DNA from: Verrucomicrobium sp. GAS474
Lineage (GTDB): Bacteria > Verrucomicrobiota > Verrucomicrobiia > Methylacidiphilales > GAS474
Direction: 5' to 3'
DNA: 64,000 bases
NCBI RefSeq assembly: GCF_900105685.1
Contig: NZ_LT629781.1
Location: 1,364,001-1,428,000 of the forward strand
This document shows, in pieces, positions 50,880 through 58,631 of this stretch. The notes beneath the pieces are model-generated. The model did no database searches and was not told where the DNA came from. It worked only from the letters and a program-made list of their open reading frames with translations. Made by a program: the position numbers and the translations under genes. The stretch's first letter is position 1. Every line of letters starts with the position of its first letter.

Positions 50880-51557
50880 TCAGAGGATCGTGACCTGGAC
50901 GCTGCTCTCGATGATTCCGGCGCCGATGGCGTAGCGGGTGAGGCCGGCGGTGTCGTGGATGCGGAGCTTTTCCATGAGGTGGCCGCGGTGCTTCTCGACG
51001 GTCTTGATGCCGATGCCGAGCTCGGCGGCGGTCTCCTTGTTCGCCTTGCCCTCGGCGATGAGCTGGAGGACCTCCATTTCGCGCGAGGTGAGGCTGGCGG
51101 CTTTTTTGTTGGGCAGGCCGGAGCGGTCGTGCGGGGGCGGCTGGAGGGGATTGAAGCGCCGGGAAAGGGTGGGGCTGAAGAAGAGGTTTCCCTTGTGGAC
51201 TTCGCGGATGGCGCGGCAGACGTCGTGAGAGGAGGTCTGCTTGAGCAGGAAGCCCCTGGCCCCGGCGGCGAGGGCGTTCTGGACGTAGGCGTCGTCGCTG
51301 TGGGCAGAAAGGATGAGGATCTTGACGGCGGGCAGTTCCCTGGCCAGCTGGCGGGTCGCCTCGAGGCCGTTGAGGAGGGGCATGGCGACGTCCATGAGGA
51401 TGACGTCGGGAAGGAGCTTCTTCGCGAGGGCGATGGCCTTGCGCCCTTCCTGGGCCTCGCCGACGACTTCGATGTCGGTCTCGAGGCCGAGGATGGCGCG
51501 GAAGCCTTCGCGGACGATGGTATGGTCGTCGGCCAGTAGGACGGTGATCGGTTTCAT
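50880..51557 (-). CDS. NarL/FixJ-type response regulator (LuxR HTH)
   Basis: The 225-residue regulator has a receiver domain with DDH at 10-12, phosphoacceptor D56 in VILMDVAMPLLNG, and the conserved Lys in GFLLKQTSSHDV. A LuxR-type helix-turn-helix lies at about residues 155-210 (SLTSREMEVLQLIAEGKANK, ELGIGIKTVEKHRGHLMEKL). It should bind DNA as a dimer when phosphorylated. The kinase gene 17 nt upstream is of the HisKA_3 type that normally pairs with NarL-like regulators, so the two probably form a cognate system. Confidence 0.92.
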   Translation of the reverse strand: MKPITVLLADDHTIVREGFRAILGLETDIEVVGEAQEGRKAIALAKKLLPDVILMDVAMPLLNGLEATRQLARELPAVKILILSAHSDDAYVQNALAAGARGFLLKQTSSHDVCRAIREVHKGNLFFSPTLSRRFNPLQPPPHDRSGLPNKKAASLTSREMEVLQLIAEGKANKETAAELGIGIKTVEKHRGHLMEKLRIHDTAGLTRYAIGAGIIESSVQVTIL

Positions 51558-51574
51558 GGGCGTGGTGACTTTTT

Positions 51575-52513
51575 TTACGGCGCGGCAGGCGTGCTTTTGG
51601 CTGGCTTGGCCTTGCCGAGCGGGATGTGGGCGGTGAGGGTGGTTCCCTTGCCCGGGGAGGACTCGACGTCGAAGCTCCCGCCGACCATTTCGACCCGCTC
51701 GCGCATGCCGAGGAGCCCCAGCCGCTTGCGCCCCCGGGAGGGGCCCGTTTCTTTGGTTTGAAAGGAGATGCCGTCGTCCTGGACGGTCATGGAGACGGAG
51801 TTCGGGAGTTCGCGGAGGGTGATCTCGACCCGGCTGGCGCGGGCGTGGCGGGCGACGTTGGTGAGGGCCTCCTGGGCGATGCGGAAGAGGGCGGTGCGGC
51901 GGGTCGTGTCGAGGCGCTCGATGCCGGCGGAGGCGGTCAGGCGGGTGTGGACGCCGGTCCGCGCGGTGAAGGCTTTCATGAAGGAATGGAGGGCGGGGAT
52001 CAGCCCGAGGTCGTCGAGGACGGCGGGACGGAGCTCGCGGGCGAATTGCTGGACGAGGTTGACCGATTTTTCGACGAGGCGCTGGGTGCGGGCGATGTTG
52101 AGATCGAGGCTCCGGGTCTTGAGCTTGGCCTCCTTCTTGAGCGCGGCCAGCCGGATGGTGATGCCCGCGAGGGTCTGGGCGATGACGTCGTGGAGCTCGC
52201 GGCTGATTTTCTTACGCTCTTCTTCCTGGGCGGAAAGGATCTGGCGGGAGAGATGCCGGAGTTTCTGCTGCTGGAGGTCGGATTGCGCCAGGAGTTGGGC
52301 GTAATGGAGTTCGCTTCTCTTCAGGGCCTTTTCGGCCTTCTTTCGTTGGGTGATTTCTCGGCTCAGCTCCAGGTTGGAGGCGGCCAGCTCGACGGTGCTA
52401 TGGCGGAGCGAGGCGATGAGCCTTTTCAACTGGGCGGTCGTTTCCTTGGCGTGGGGAGAGGGGCGGGGCAGGCCATCGGGTGACGGCGGGGATTGGGCGG
52501 GGCGGGTTTTCAT
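51575..52513 (-). CDS. NarX/DegS-type histidine kinase (HisKA_3)
   Basis: The 312-residue soluble kinase has a coiled-coil N-terminal region (25-100) and HisKA_3 with ERKKISRELHDVIAQTLAGI, the phosphoacceptor being H108. The ATPase domain has EALTNVARHARASRVEI, VQDDGISF and GLLGMRERVEMVGG, then a short GKGTTLTAHIPL end. No sensor domain is visible before the coiled coil. It pairs with the NarL-type regulator downstream. The small gene upstream, overlapping by 4 nt, encodes a protein resembling this HisKA_3 region but without the His. Confidence 0.9.
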   Translation of the reverse strand: MKTRPAQSPPSPDGLPRPSPHAKETTAQLKRLIASLRHSTVELAASNLELSREITQRKKAEKALKRSELHYAQLLAQSDLQQQKLRHLSRQILSAQEEERKKISRELHDVIAQTLAGITIRLAALKKEAKLKTRSLDLNIARTQRLVEKSVNLVQQFARELRPAVLDDLGLIPALHSFMKAFTARTGVHTRLTASAGIERLDTTRRTALFRIAQEALTNVARHARASRVEITLRELPNSVSMTVQDDGISFQTKETGPSRGRKRLGLLGMRERVEMVGGSFDVESSPGKGTTLTAHIPLGKAKPAKSTPAAP

Positions 52514-52818
52514 GCGTCTTTTCGGGGCCGCTTTCTCCGAGCCAACAGGGGGGTCGCCCGGGTGAGCCACTGCAGGGTTTCGGCGATGTCCTTCTCCAGC
52601 CTGACGGTCTGGCTTCGGGCTTCCTTTTGTAGGAGGAGGATCTGGACGTGGACGCCGAGGAGGGTTTGCGCGATGTTGTCCTGAAGCCTGAGGCTGATCG
52701 CCCGGCGATCCCGTTCCTGCTCCAGCAACGTCCGACGCGTCAGTTCTCGCAATCCCGCAGGCAATTGCAAGGACTCCTTTGGGTGGAGGGGGGACTGGGG
52801 GCGTTTGATGTCCGGCAT
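52510..52818 (-). CDS. Stand-alone HisKA_3-like dimerisation protein lacking the phosphoacceptor His
   Basis: This 102-residue protein resembles the DHp helices of the neighbouring kinase. ERDRRAISLRLQDNIAQTLLG aligns with ERKKISRELHDVIAQTLAG, followed by LLLQKEARSQTVRLEKDIAE against LKKEAKLKTRSLDLNIART. The phosphoacceptor His is replaced by Gln46, and no ATPase domain follows. It could form mixed dimers with the kinase and damp or steer its activity. It may alternatively be a decayed duplicate, but the intact frame and the 4-nt overlap argue for selection. No comparable named gene is known to me. Confidence 0.75.
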   Translation of the reverse strand: MPDIKRPQSPLHPKESLQLPAGLRELTRRTLLEQERDRRAISLRLQDNIAQTLLGVHVQILLLQKEARSQTVRLEKDIAETLQWLTRATPLLARRKRPRKDA

Positions 52819-52854
52819 CCCGCCGATCCTCGGGCAAGAGCCGTCCCGCGGCTA

Positions 52855-52890
52855 TGGGGTGAACACCCCAGTAGGGTTAGACCCCATGGC
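52855..52890. promoter_or_regulatory. GGGGT/ACCCC palindrome cluster upstream of the small-protein operon
   Basis: TGGGGT-GAAC-ACCCCA at 52855-52870 is an inverted repeat with 6-bp arms, immediately followed by a degenerate second copy read as GTAGGGTTAGACCCCATGG (52871-52889). It lies between the minus-strand pseudo-DHp gene and the plus-strand exported protein gene at 52929. A closely matching palindrome lies at 58579-58600 and a weaker one at 62231-62250, so it is probably a binding site of one regulator. Confidence 0.5.
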
Positions 52891-52928
52891 GGCGGGTAAG
52901 CCGGGAAGGCAGGGTCGATCCACTCCCT

Positions 52929-53129
52929 ATGAAATTCCCTTCCTTCCGCTCCTTCGCCTTCCTGGCCTCGGCCTGTTCCCTGCCCCTGACCGGTTCGGCG
53001 CTCTATGCGGCGGAGGCCTCGCATCGACCGGGCGGCGGGGGACTTCCGGATGGCCGGGCCAAAGGCCGCCTCGGGAAAAGCTCGACCCACAGCCTGATGG
53101 TCGACGGAACGGGTATCTCCCATGAATAG
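52929..53129 (+). CDS. Small exported protein
   Basis: The 66-residue protein has a signal peptide (FRSFAFLASACSLPLTGSALYA, cleavage near residue 26-28) followed by a short polar Gly/Arg-rich mature part. No family is recognised. It starts the plus-strand cluster of small proteins and overlaps the next gene by 8 nt. The GGGGT palindrome lies about 60 nt upstream and is probably its control site. Confidence 0.55.
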   Translation: MKFPSFRSFAFLASACSLPLTGSALYAAEASHRPGGGGLPDGRAKGRLGKSSTHSLMVDGTGISHE

Positions 53130-53769
53130 GCTCCCCGTCGAAAAGGTCGAAAAGGCCGCCGGACGGGCCGAAACGATGAAAACCCGGATCGCCGCCGCGA
53201 TCCAGGGGACGGGGAACGCGCTCGACGCCACCGTCGAGACGGTGACGGAACTCGTCGCCTCGGTGATCGAGGAGACGGGCCGGACGGCGCAGGCGGTGAG
53301 CGACGTCGTGGCCGACGTCACGGCGGGGGCGATCGAGGCAGCCGTCCATGTGGGGGCCGACCTCGGCCACGTGACGCGGGGCGTCATGATCGGCGTCTCG
53401 CGGGCCATGAAGGGAGTCCATCGGGAGGGCCTGGGGGACGACAAGGCGCTCGACACGATCCGCCTCACCGCCCGCGTTGCGATCCGCGACATCGCCCGCG
53501 TCGGCGGCGACATGGAGGCGGCGACCGTCGGCCTCGTCGAGGGGGCGATCGACAGCGCGAAGGAGCTCGGCGTCCGCGTCGAGGTCGCCGCGGCGACGGC
53601 CGCCGCCGGGGCGATGAAGGGGGCGAGCCGGGAAGGCCCGCTGGCGGAGGAGGCCGTCCGCCGGGTGGTGAGGCGTCCCATCAAGGGGATCACCCCGATG
53701 CTCGATGTGCCCGACGATCTTCCCCCGCCTGTCAAGGCGGCCAACCGGATGCTTCACCGTCCCAACTGA
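53122..53769 (+). CDS. Ala/Val-rich helical protein, unknown function
   Basis: This 215-residue protein is a long amphipathic helix series with repeated TVETVTELVASVIEETG, AVSDVVADVTAGAIEAAV and DMEAATVGLVEGAIDSAKELG segments. It lacks Trp and Cys, as many stress or phasin-like coiled proteins do. I do not recognise a named family. It lies with several small membrane proteins and a glycan operon, which suggests envelope or desiccation stress. Its start overlaps the preceding gene by 8 nt. Confidence 0.7.
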   Translation: MNRLPVEKVEKAAGRAETMKTRIAAAIQGTGNALDATVETVTELVASVIEETGRTAQAVSDVVADVTAGAIEAAVHVGADLGHVTRGVMIGVSRAMKGVHREGLGDDKALDTIRLTARVAIRDIARVGGDMEAATVGLVEGAIDSAKELGVRVEVAAATAAAGAMKGASREGPLAEEAVRRVVRRPIKGITPMLDVPDDLPPPVKAANRMLHRPN

Positions 53770-53777
53770 AAAGCCGC

Positions 53778-53915
53778 ATGCTCTACACCATCGCCCTCGT
53801 TCTCATCGTCCTCTGGGTGCTCGGCCTCGTCACCGGCCGCACGATGGGCTCGTTCGTCCACATCCTGCTCGTCCTCGCGGTCCTCATCATTCTCCTCAAC
53901 CTCATCCGTTCCTAA
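53778..53915 (+). CDS. lmo0937-type small membrane protein (DUF5670-like)
   Basis: The 45-residue protein reads MLYTIALVLIVLWVLGLVTG, a short hydrophilic turn (RTMGSF), then VHILLVLAVLIILLNLIRS. This two-helix pattern with a central Gly/Arg turn is that of the lmo0937 family found across bacteria, often in stress operons. The function is unknown. It lies 8 nt after the helical protein gene and 8 nt before the next membrane protein gene, so all are probably co-transcribed. Confidence 0.85.
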   Translation: MLYTIALVLIVLWVLGLVTGRTMGSFVHILLVLAVLIILLNLIRS

Positions 53916-53923
53916 CCCCCTCC

Positions 53924-54139
53924 ATGAATCTCAAAACCATCGTTTCCCTCCTTCTCATCACCTTCGGCGTGGTCGTGCTCGCCTATTCGGGCCTCTCCTT
54001 CACGACGCCGGGCAAGCCGGTCGACTTCATTGGCATCCACATCGAGACGACCGACAGCCACTTCGTCCCGCCCATCGCGGGGGCCTTCGCCCTCGTCGGC
54101 GGGATCATTCTTCTCCTCGTGAAACCGAGGCAGTCCTAA
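53924..54139 (+). CDS. Small two-helix membrane protein
   Basis: The 71-residue protein has hydrophobic segments LKTIVSLLLITFGVVVLAYS (residues 3-22) and PIAGAFALVGGIILLLV (49-66), separated by a polar stretch KPVDFIGIHIETTDSHFVP. It resembles small DUF3185-like envelope proteins of unknown role, but the match is loose. It fits into the small-protein operon between the lmo0937-like protein gene and a soluble 74-residue protein gene. Confidence 0.7.
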   Translation: MNLKTIVSLLLITFGVVVLAYSGLSFTTPGKPVDFIGIHIETTDSHFVPPIAGAFALVGGIILLLVKPRQS

Positions 54140-54143
54140 TCCA

Positions 54144-54368
54144 ATGAGCAGCACCAGCAGCCATTGCGACTATGTCGACGCCCCCAAGGCGGCGACCCCC
54201 AAGCGTCTCCGTCTCCTGAAGGGGAAGGAAATCGTCCGGATCGGCGACTTCGTCGAGGACAAGGACGGGAAGGGCGGCTACGTGCCGTGGGAAGGCCCCG
54301 CCGGATTCCAGGCCGACTCCTTCGTCAAGCCGATCTATCGGGCGGGCGCCCGCGCGGCCCGTTCCTGA
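54144..54368 (+). CDS. Small soluble protein, unknown function
   Basis: The 74-residue protein has a basic KAATPKRLRLLKGKEIVRIG stretch, a central GDFVEDKDGKGGYVPWEGPA and a short C-terminus. I cannot place it in a family. It is encoded 4 nt after the small membrane protein gene and 6 nt before the glycosyltransferase gene, so it belongs to the same transcript. The charged, Gly-turn-rich sequence suggests a compact beta fold. Confidence 0.6.
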   Translation: MSSTSSHCDYVDAPKAATPKRLRLLKGKEIVRIGDFVEDKDGKGGYVPWEGPAGFQADSFVKPIYRAGARAARS

Positions 54369-54374
54369 GTTTTC

Positions 54375-56711
54375 ATGGGTGCCATTCCCGAGATCAAGAA
54401 GATCGCCTTCCTGGGCGATTATTTCCCCCGCAAGTGCGGCATCGCCACCTTCACCCACGACCTGCGCGGGGCGGTGGCGGCCGGGTATCCCGCGATCGAT
54501 TGCTTCGTCGCGCCGGTCAGCGACCGCGCCGAGGGCTATGACTACGGGCCCGAGGTCCGTTTCGAGTTCTCCGAGAACGACCTCGATTCCTACATCCGCA
54601 CCGCCGAATACCTGAACTTCAGCGGGACCGACGTCGTCTGCCTCCAGCACGAGTACGGGATCTTCGGCGGCCCCGCCGGGAGCTTCATCCTCGCCCTGCT
54701 GCGCGATCTCCGCATCCCCGTCGTGACGACGCTCCACACCGTCCTCGAAAAGCCGAGCGCCGAGCAGCGGCGGGTGCTCCAGGAGCTGGCCCTCCTCTCC
54801 TCGCGCCTTGTCGTGATGAGCGAGCGGGGCCGCCGCATGTTGAGGGAGATCTACGACGTCCCCGAAAAGAAGATCGACCTGATCCCCCACGGCATTCCCG
54901 ACATGCCGTTCACCGACCCCAACTTCCTGAAGGACCAATTCCAGGTCGAGGGGAAGCAGGTCCTCCTCACCTTCGGCCTCCTCTCGCCGAACAAGGGGAT
55001 CGAATACGTCCTCCGCGCCCTGCCCGAGGTGGTGAGGCAATTTCCCAACCTGGTCTACATCGTCCTCGGCGCGACCCATCCGAACCTGGTCCGCGATCAC
55101 GGCGAGATCTACCGCCTCAGCCTGGAGCGGCTGGCCGCCGACCTCGGCATCACGCGCCACGTCAGCTTCTACAACCGCTTCGTCGAGCTCGACGAGCTGA
55201 CCGATTTCCTGGGCGTCGCCGATCTCTACATCACGCCCTACCTCAACCCGGCCCAGATCACCTCGGGAACCCTCGCCTACGCCTACGGCGGAGGGAAGGC
55301 CGTCATCTCGACGCCCTATTGGCACGCGGAAGAGCTGCTGGCCGACGGAAAGGGTGTCCTCGTGCCGTTCGCCGATTCGGAGGCGATCGCGCGGGAGGTC
55401 GTCGCCCTCCTCCGGGACGACAAGCGCCGCCACGCCATGCGGAAGGCCGCCTACGTCGAGGGGCGCGGGATGATCTGGGAACGCGCGGCCCATCGTTACA
55501 TGGCCTCGTTCGAGCGGGCGCGGAGCCATCCGACGAGCCAGCCGATCCGGCGCATGGGCGTCCGGACGCTCGACGAGAAGCGGCTGGAACTTCCGGCGCT
55601 CCGGCTCGACCACCTCGCGGCGATGTCCGATTCGACCGGCCTCCTTCAGCACGCGATCTATTCCCTGCCCGACTACGCCCACGGCTATTGCACCGACGAC
55701 AACGCGCGGGCCCTCATCGCGACGCTGATGCTGGAGGAGCTGGAGCTCGACCTCCCCGAGGTGCGGCGGCTGACCGACACCTACGCCAGCTTCATGCAGT
55801 ACGCCTTCGATCCCGGGGCGCGACGGTTCCGCAATTTCATGAGCTACGATCGGAAGTGGCTTGAAGCCTCCGGTTCCGAGGACAGCCAGGGCCGGGCGCT
55901 CTGGGCGCTGGGCACCTGCGTCGGGCGGTCGAGACGGAGCGATCTCCAATCGTGGGCGGCGCAGCTGTTCGAGCGGGCGCTGCCGCCCCTGCTCGACACC
56001 ACCTCGCCCCGGACGTGGGCCTTCGCCCTGCTCGGCATCTACGAGTATTTCCGCCGCCTGAACGGGGACCGGATGGCGGCCCAGATCCGCGACGTCCTGA
56101 CGCAGCGGCTGATCGACCTCTATGAGGCGAACGCCTCCGAGAAGTGGGGCTGGTTCGAGGACACGGTTTCCTACGACAATGCGCGGTTGTCGCAGGTCTT
56201 GATCCTGAGCGGGCGGTGGGCCGACAACCCGAAGGCCTTCGAGATCGGGCTGAAGTCGCTCCGCTGGCTCGTCGACGTCCAGAAATCGCCTGGCCAGATG
56301 GCCCATTTCCGTCCGATCGGTTCCGAGGGCTTCTACAAGCGCGGCGGGAAGCCGGCGCTCTTCGACCAGCAGCCGGTCGAGGCGCTCGCCACGATATCCG
56401 CCTGCCTGGAGGCCTATCGCTCGACCAACGATCCGGCCTGGCATCGGGAGGCGCGGATCGCCTTCGAGTGGTTCCTGGGCCGGAACGATCTCGGCCTCGC
56501 CCTCTGCGATCCGAAGACCGGGGCCTGCTGCGACGGCCTCCACATCGATCGGGTGAACCAGAACCGGGGGGCCGAATCGACGCTCTCCTATCTCATCTCC
56601 CTCAGCGAGATGAAGCTCCTGGAGAACAACCTCAAGGCTTTCCACGAACCGTTGCCGCTTCCGCCCGTGCCGGTTCCCGTCGCGGCGCTCATCCTTTCGA
56701 CACCTTCATGA
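54375..56711 (+). CDS. GT4 glycosyltransferase fused to a helical glycan-active-like domain
   Basis: The 778-residue protein has two parts. Residues 1-385 are a GT-B fold family-4 glycosyltransferase. They include GDYFPRKCGIATFTHDLRGA (Gly-rich N-terminal loop), QHEYGIFGGPAGSFILALL, VTTLHTVLEKPS, LTFGLLSPNKGIEYVLRALP and a donor-site segment around ITSGTLAYAYGGGKAVIS. Residues 400-765 form a helical domain with DYAHGYCTDDNARALIATLM and WGWFEDTVSYDNARLSQVLI, reminiscent of (alpha/alpha)6 glycosidases. It probably makes a sugar polymer or oligosaccharide. The start codon of the GH130 gene overlaps its stop (ATGA), which supports joint action. Confidence 0.88.
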   Translation: MGAIPEIKKIAFLGDYFPRKCGIATFTHDLRGAVAAGYPAIDCFVAPVSDRAEGYDYGPEVRFEFSENDLDSYIRTAEYLNFSGTDVVCLQHEYGIFGGPAGSFILALLRDLRIPVVTTLHTVLEKPSAEQRRVLQELALLSSRLVVMSERGRRMLREIYDVPEKKIDLIPHGIPDMPFTDPNFLKDQFQVEGKQVLLTFGLLSPNKGIEYVLRALPEVVRQFPNLVYIVLGATHPNLVRDHGEIYRLSLERLAADLGITRHVSFYNRFVELDELTDFLGVADLYITPYLNPAQITSGTLAYAYGGGKAVISTPYWHAEELLADGKGVLVPFADSEAIAREVVALLRDDKRRHAMRKAAYVEGRGMIWERAAHRYMASFERARSHPTSQPIRRMGVRTLDEKRLELPALRLDHLAAMSDSTGLLQHAIYSLPDYAHGYCTDDNARALIATLMLEELELDLPEVRRLTDTYASFMQYAFDPGARRFRNFMSYDRKWLEASGSEDSQGRALWALGTCVGRSRRSDLQSWAAQLFERALPPLLDTTSPRTWAFALLGIYEYFRRLNGDRMAAQIRDVLTQRLIDLYEANASEKWGWFEDTVSYDNARLSQVLILSGRWADNPKAFEIGLKSLRWLVDVQKSPGQMAHFRPIGSEGFYKRGGKPALFDQQPVEALATISACLEAYRSTNDPAWHREARIAFEWFLGRNDLGLALCDPKTGACCDGLHIDRVNQNRGAESTLSYLISLSEMKLLENNLKAFHEPLPLPPVPVPVAALILSTPS

Positions 56712-58156
56712 AAGTCACCCGTACCGGACTGGTCTTGAGGCCGAACGCGGCCCGGGTCCTCTTCCGTCCCTTCCGTCCGGGCGGCAATCAGAGATCGCTG
56801 CGGATCATCGCCCGCGTCCTTGCGCTCTCCCCGCAGGAGACGGCCGACGATCTGGCGCGGGTGGAAGCCGAATTCGGCTCCCGGCACCAGCGCCTCCGCG
56901 ATTACTTCCTCCAGCGTTTCGCGGCCATCCGGCCCTTCCTGCCGAGCGATCAGCCCCTGGCCGAGGAGCGGAGGCTTCTGCTGGGAGCCTACTTCACCCA
57001 CGAGTATTCCCTCGAGGCGGCGGCCCTCTTCAATCCCTCCATCGTTCCCCATCCCGATCAAACGGGGATGGCCGAAGGGACGATCCGATTTGTCCTGAGC
57101 CTCCGCGCGACCGGGGAGGGGCATATCTCCTCGATCACGTTCCGGACCGGCACCGTCGACGAGGAGGGGACGATCCGGGTCGACGAGCCCTCGCGCTTCG
57201 TCACCGCCCCGGAGCACGTGCTTAACGCCTCCTACGAGAAGAAGCTCTTCCTCAAGAAGCTTCAGGAGTTGGGCAATCCGGCCACTTCAGACGACTTGGC
57301 CCGCACGCTCCTCGCCGTCCTGCCGGAGGACTTCACCCTCGCGCAGTTGAAGGAACAGATCGTCCTGGCCGACCTTTCCCTGCTCGATCCCCGCGTCGTC
57401 CGCATGCTCAACCTCGCCGAGGCGAACTATGAGGTCGTCTACGGCGCCGACCAGCCGCTGACCGAGCGGGTGATCTTTCCCGTCGCGCCGAACGAGTCGA
57501 ACGGCATCGAGGACGCCCGCTTTGTCCGGTTCGTCGGCGACGACGGGAGCGCCTCCTACGTCGCCACCTACACCGCCTATGACGGGCGCGTCGCCGTGCC
57601 GCAACTGCTCGAGACCGACGACTTTCGCCGCTTCCGGATCAGCACGCTCAACGGTCCCGAGGTCCAGAACAAGGGGATGGCCCTCTTCCCCCGGAAGATC
57701 GGCGGACGCTACGCCATGCTCTCCCGGCAGGACGGGGAGAATCTTTATCTCATGTACTCGGACGACCTCCATTTCTGGTACACGAAGACCCTCCTGCTGA
57801 AGCCGGCCTACCCGTGGGAATTCCTCCAGATCGGCAATTGCGGCTCCCCGATCGAGACCGGGGCGGGCTGGCTGGTGATCAGCCACGGCGTCGGGGCGAT
57901 GCGGAAGTATTCCCTCGGGGCCTTCCTCCTCGACCGCGACGACCCCTCCCGCGTCTTGGCCCGCCTGTCGGAGCCGCTCCTCAGCCCCGACGAAAGCGAG
58001 CGCGAGGGGTACGTGCCGAACGTCGTCTACAGCTGCGGCGCGATGCTCCACGCGAGACGGGTGATCGTCCCCTACGCGATGTCCGACTCGGCGACCTCGT
58101 TCGCCACCGTTCCGCTCGAGGAGCTCTTGGCGGCGATGCGGCCCGTCGAGGGTTAG
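56708..58156 (+). CDS. GH130-family glycosidase/phosphorylase
   Basis: The 482-residue protein is a five-bladed beta-propeller of the GH130 type. It contains RPFRPGGNQRSLRIIARVLA near the N-terminus, then ANYEVVYG and NESNGIEDARFVRFVGDDGS (a typical acidic loop). KGMALFPRKIGGRYAMLSRQ and the C-terminal NVVYSCGAMLHARRVIVPYA follow. GH130 enzymes phosphorolyse or hydrolyse beta-mannosides. The long N-terminal helical region (about 1-190) is the variant seen with GT4 partners. It is co-translated with the GT4 gene, which suggests paired synthesis and turnover of a mannose-containing glycan. Confidence 0.88.
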   Translation: MKVTRTGLVLRPNAARVLFRPFRPGGNQRSLRIIARVLALSPQETADDLARVEAEFGSRHQRLRDYFLQRFAAIRPFLPSDQPLAEERRLLLGAYFTHEYSLEAAALFNPSIVPHPDQTGMAEGTIRFVLSLRATGEGHISSITFRTGTVDEEGTIRVDEPSRFVTAPEHVLNASYEKKLFLKKLQELGNPATSDDLARTLLAVLPEDFTLAQLKEQIVLADLSLLDPRVVRMLNLAEANYEVVYGADQPLTERVIFPVAPNESNGIEDARFVRFVGDDGSASYVATYTAYDGRVAVPQLLETDDFRRFRISTLNGPEVQNKGMALFPRKIGGRYAMLSRQDGENLYLMYSDDLHFWYTKTLLLKPAYPWEFLQIGNCGSPIETGAGWLVISHGVGAMRKYSLGAFLLDRDDPSRVLARLSEPLLSPDESEREGYVPNVVYSCGAMLHARRVIVPYAMSDSATSFATVPLEELLAAMRPVEG

Positions 58157-58183
58157 CCGCTCAACGGCTTGGACGAAGGTCGA

Positions 58184-58375
58184 TCAAATCGGGACAATCG
58201 AAGTGGCCTGCTCGACGGCCCGTTTGCGGGCGGTCCGGCTTTCCTCCGATCCCTTCTGGAGGGCGAGGAACAGCTCTTCCCGCGAGGGATCGCGAAGGGA
58301 GTCGCCGGCGTCGGCGTCCTCCGGGAGCGCGGCTTCTCCGTGGAGAAGCTGGTGGATGGTCTGTTGGGGCATCAT
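58184..58375 (-). CDS. Small hypothetical protein
   Basis: This 63-residue protein reads TIHQLLHGEAALPEDADAGD and continues with a charged helical end EESRTARKRAVEQATSIV. It has no membrane segment or signal peptide. It lies 18 nt downstream of the His-rich peptide gene on the minus strand. I cannot assign a function, and short readings in GC-rich DNA can be spurious. Confidence 0.4.
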   Translation of the reverse strand: MMPQQTIHQLLHGEAALPEDADAGDSLRDPSREELFLALQKGSEESRTARKRAVEQATSIVPI

Positions 58376-58393
58376 AGTCGAATCCGGTCCCGG

Positions 58394-58546
58394 TTAGTGG
58401 CGGTAGTGGCGATGATGATGGTGGTGGTGATGCCCCGAGCCGAAGCGGATCCCGACGCCGACATCGGCCCGGGCGGGAGTGGCGAGTGCGACGAAGGGGA
58501 AGCCGACGAGCGCCAGCAGGAGGACTCTCTTCAAAAATGTTTTCAT
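58394..58546 (-). CDS. Exported histidine-rich small peptide
   Basis: The 50-residue protein has a signal peptide (FLKRVLLLALVGFPFVALA, cleavage near residue 25) and a mature tail that ends SGHHHHHHHRHYRH. Seven consecutive His give strong metal-binding potential, for example nickel, zinc or copper in the periplasm. The ATG at 58546 is preferred because the alternative at 58582 adds a charged stretch before the signal peptide. It is divergent from the PAS hybrid kinase gene and close to the GGGGT palindrome. Confidence 0.6.
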   Translation of the reverse strand: MKTFLKRVLLLALVGFPFVALATPARADVGVGIRFGSGHHHHHHHRHYRH

Positions 58547-58578
58547 GGAAGCACGGTATGGCAACCGGCGCTTTTTGG

Positions 58579-58600
58579 CCATGGGGTGTACACCCCATGG
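58579..58600. promoter_or_regulatory. 22-nt perfect GGGGTG/CACCCC palindrome
   Basis: Positions 58579-58589 (CCATGGGGTGT) and 58590-58600 are exact reverse complements. The site is between the divergent His-rich peptide gene and the hybrid kinase gene at 58632, so it is well placed to control both. Similar sequences lie at 52855-52889 and 62231-62250. Confidence 0.6.
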
Positions 58601-58631
58601 AACGGGCTTCCGTTCCCGATAGAGTGCACAA

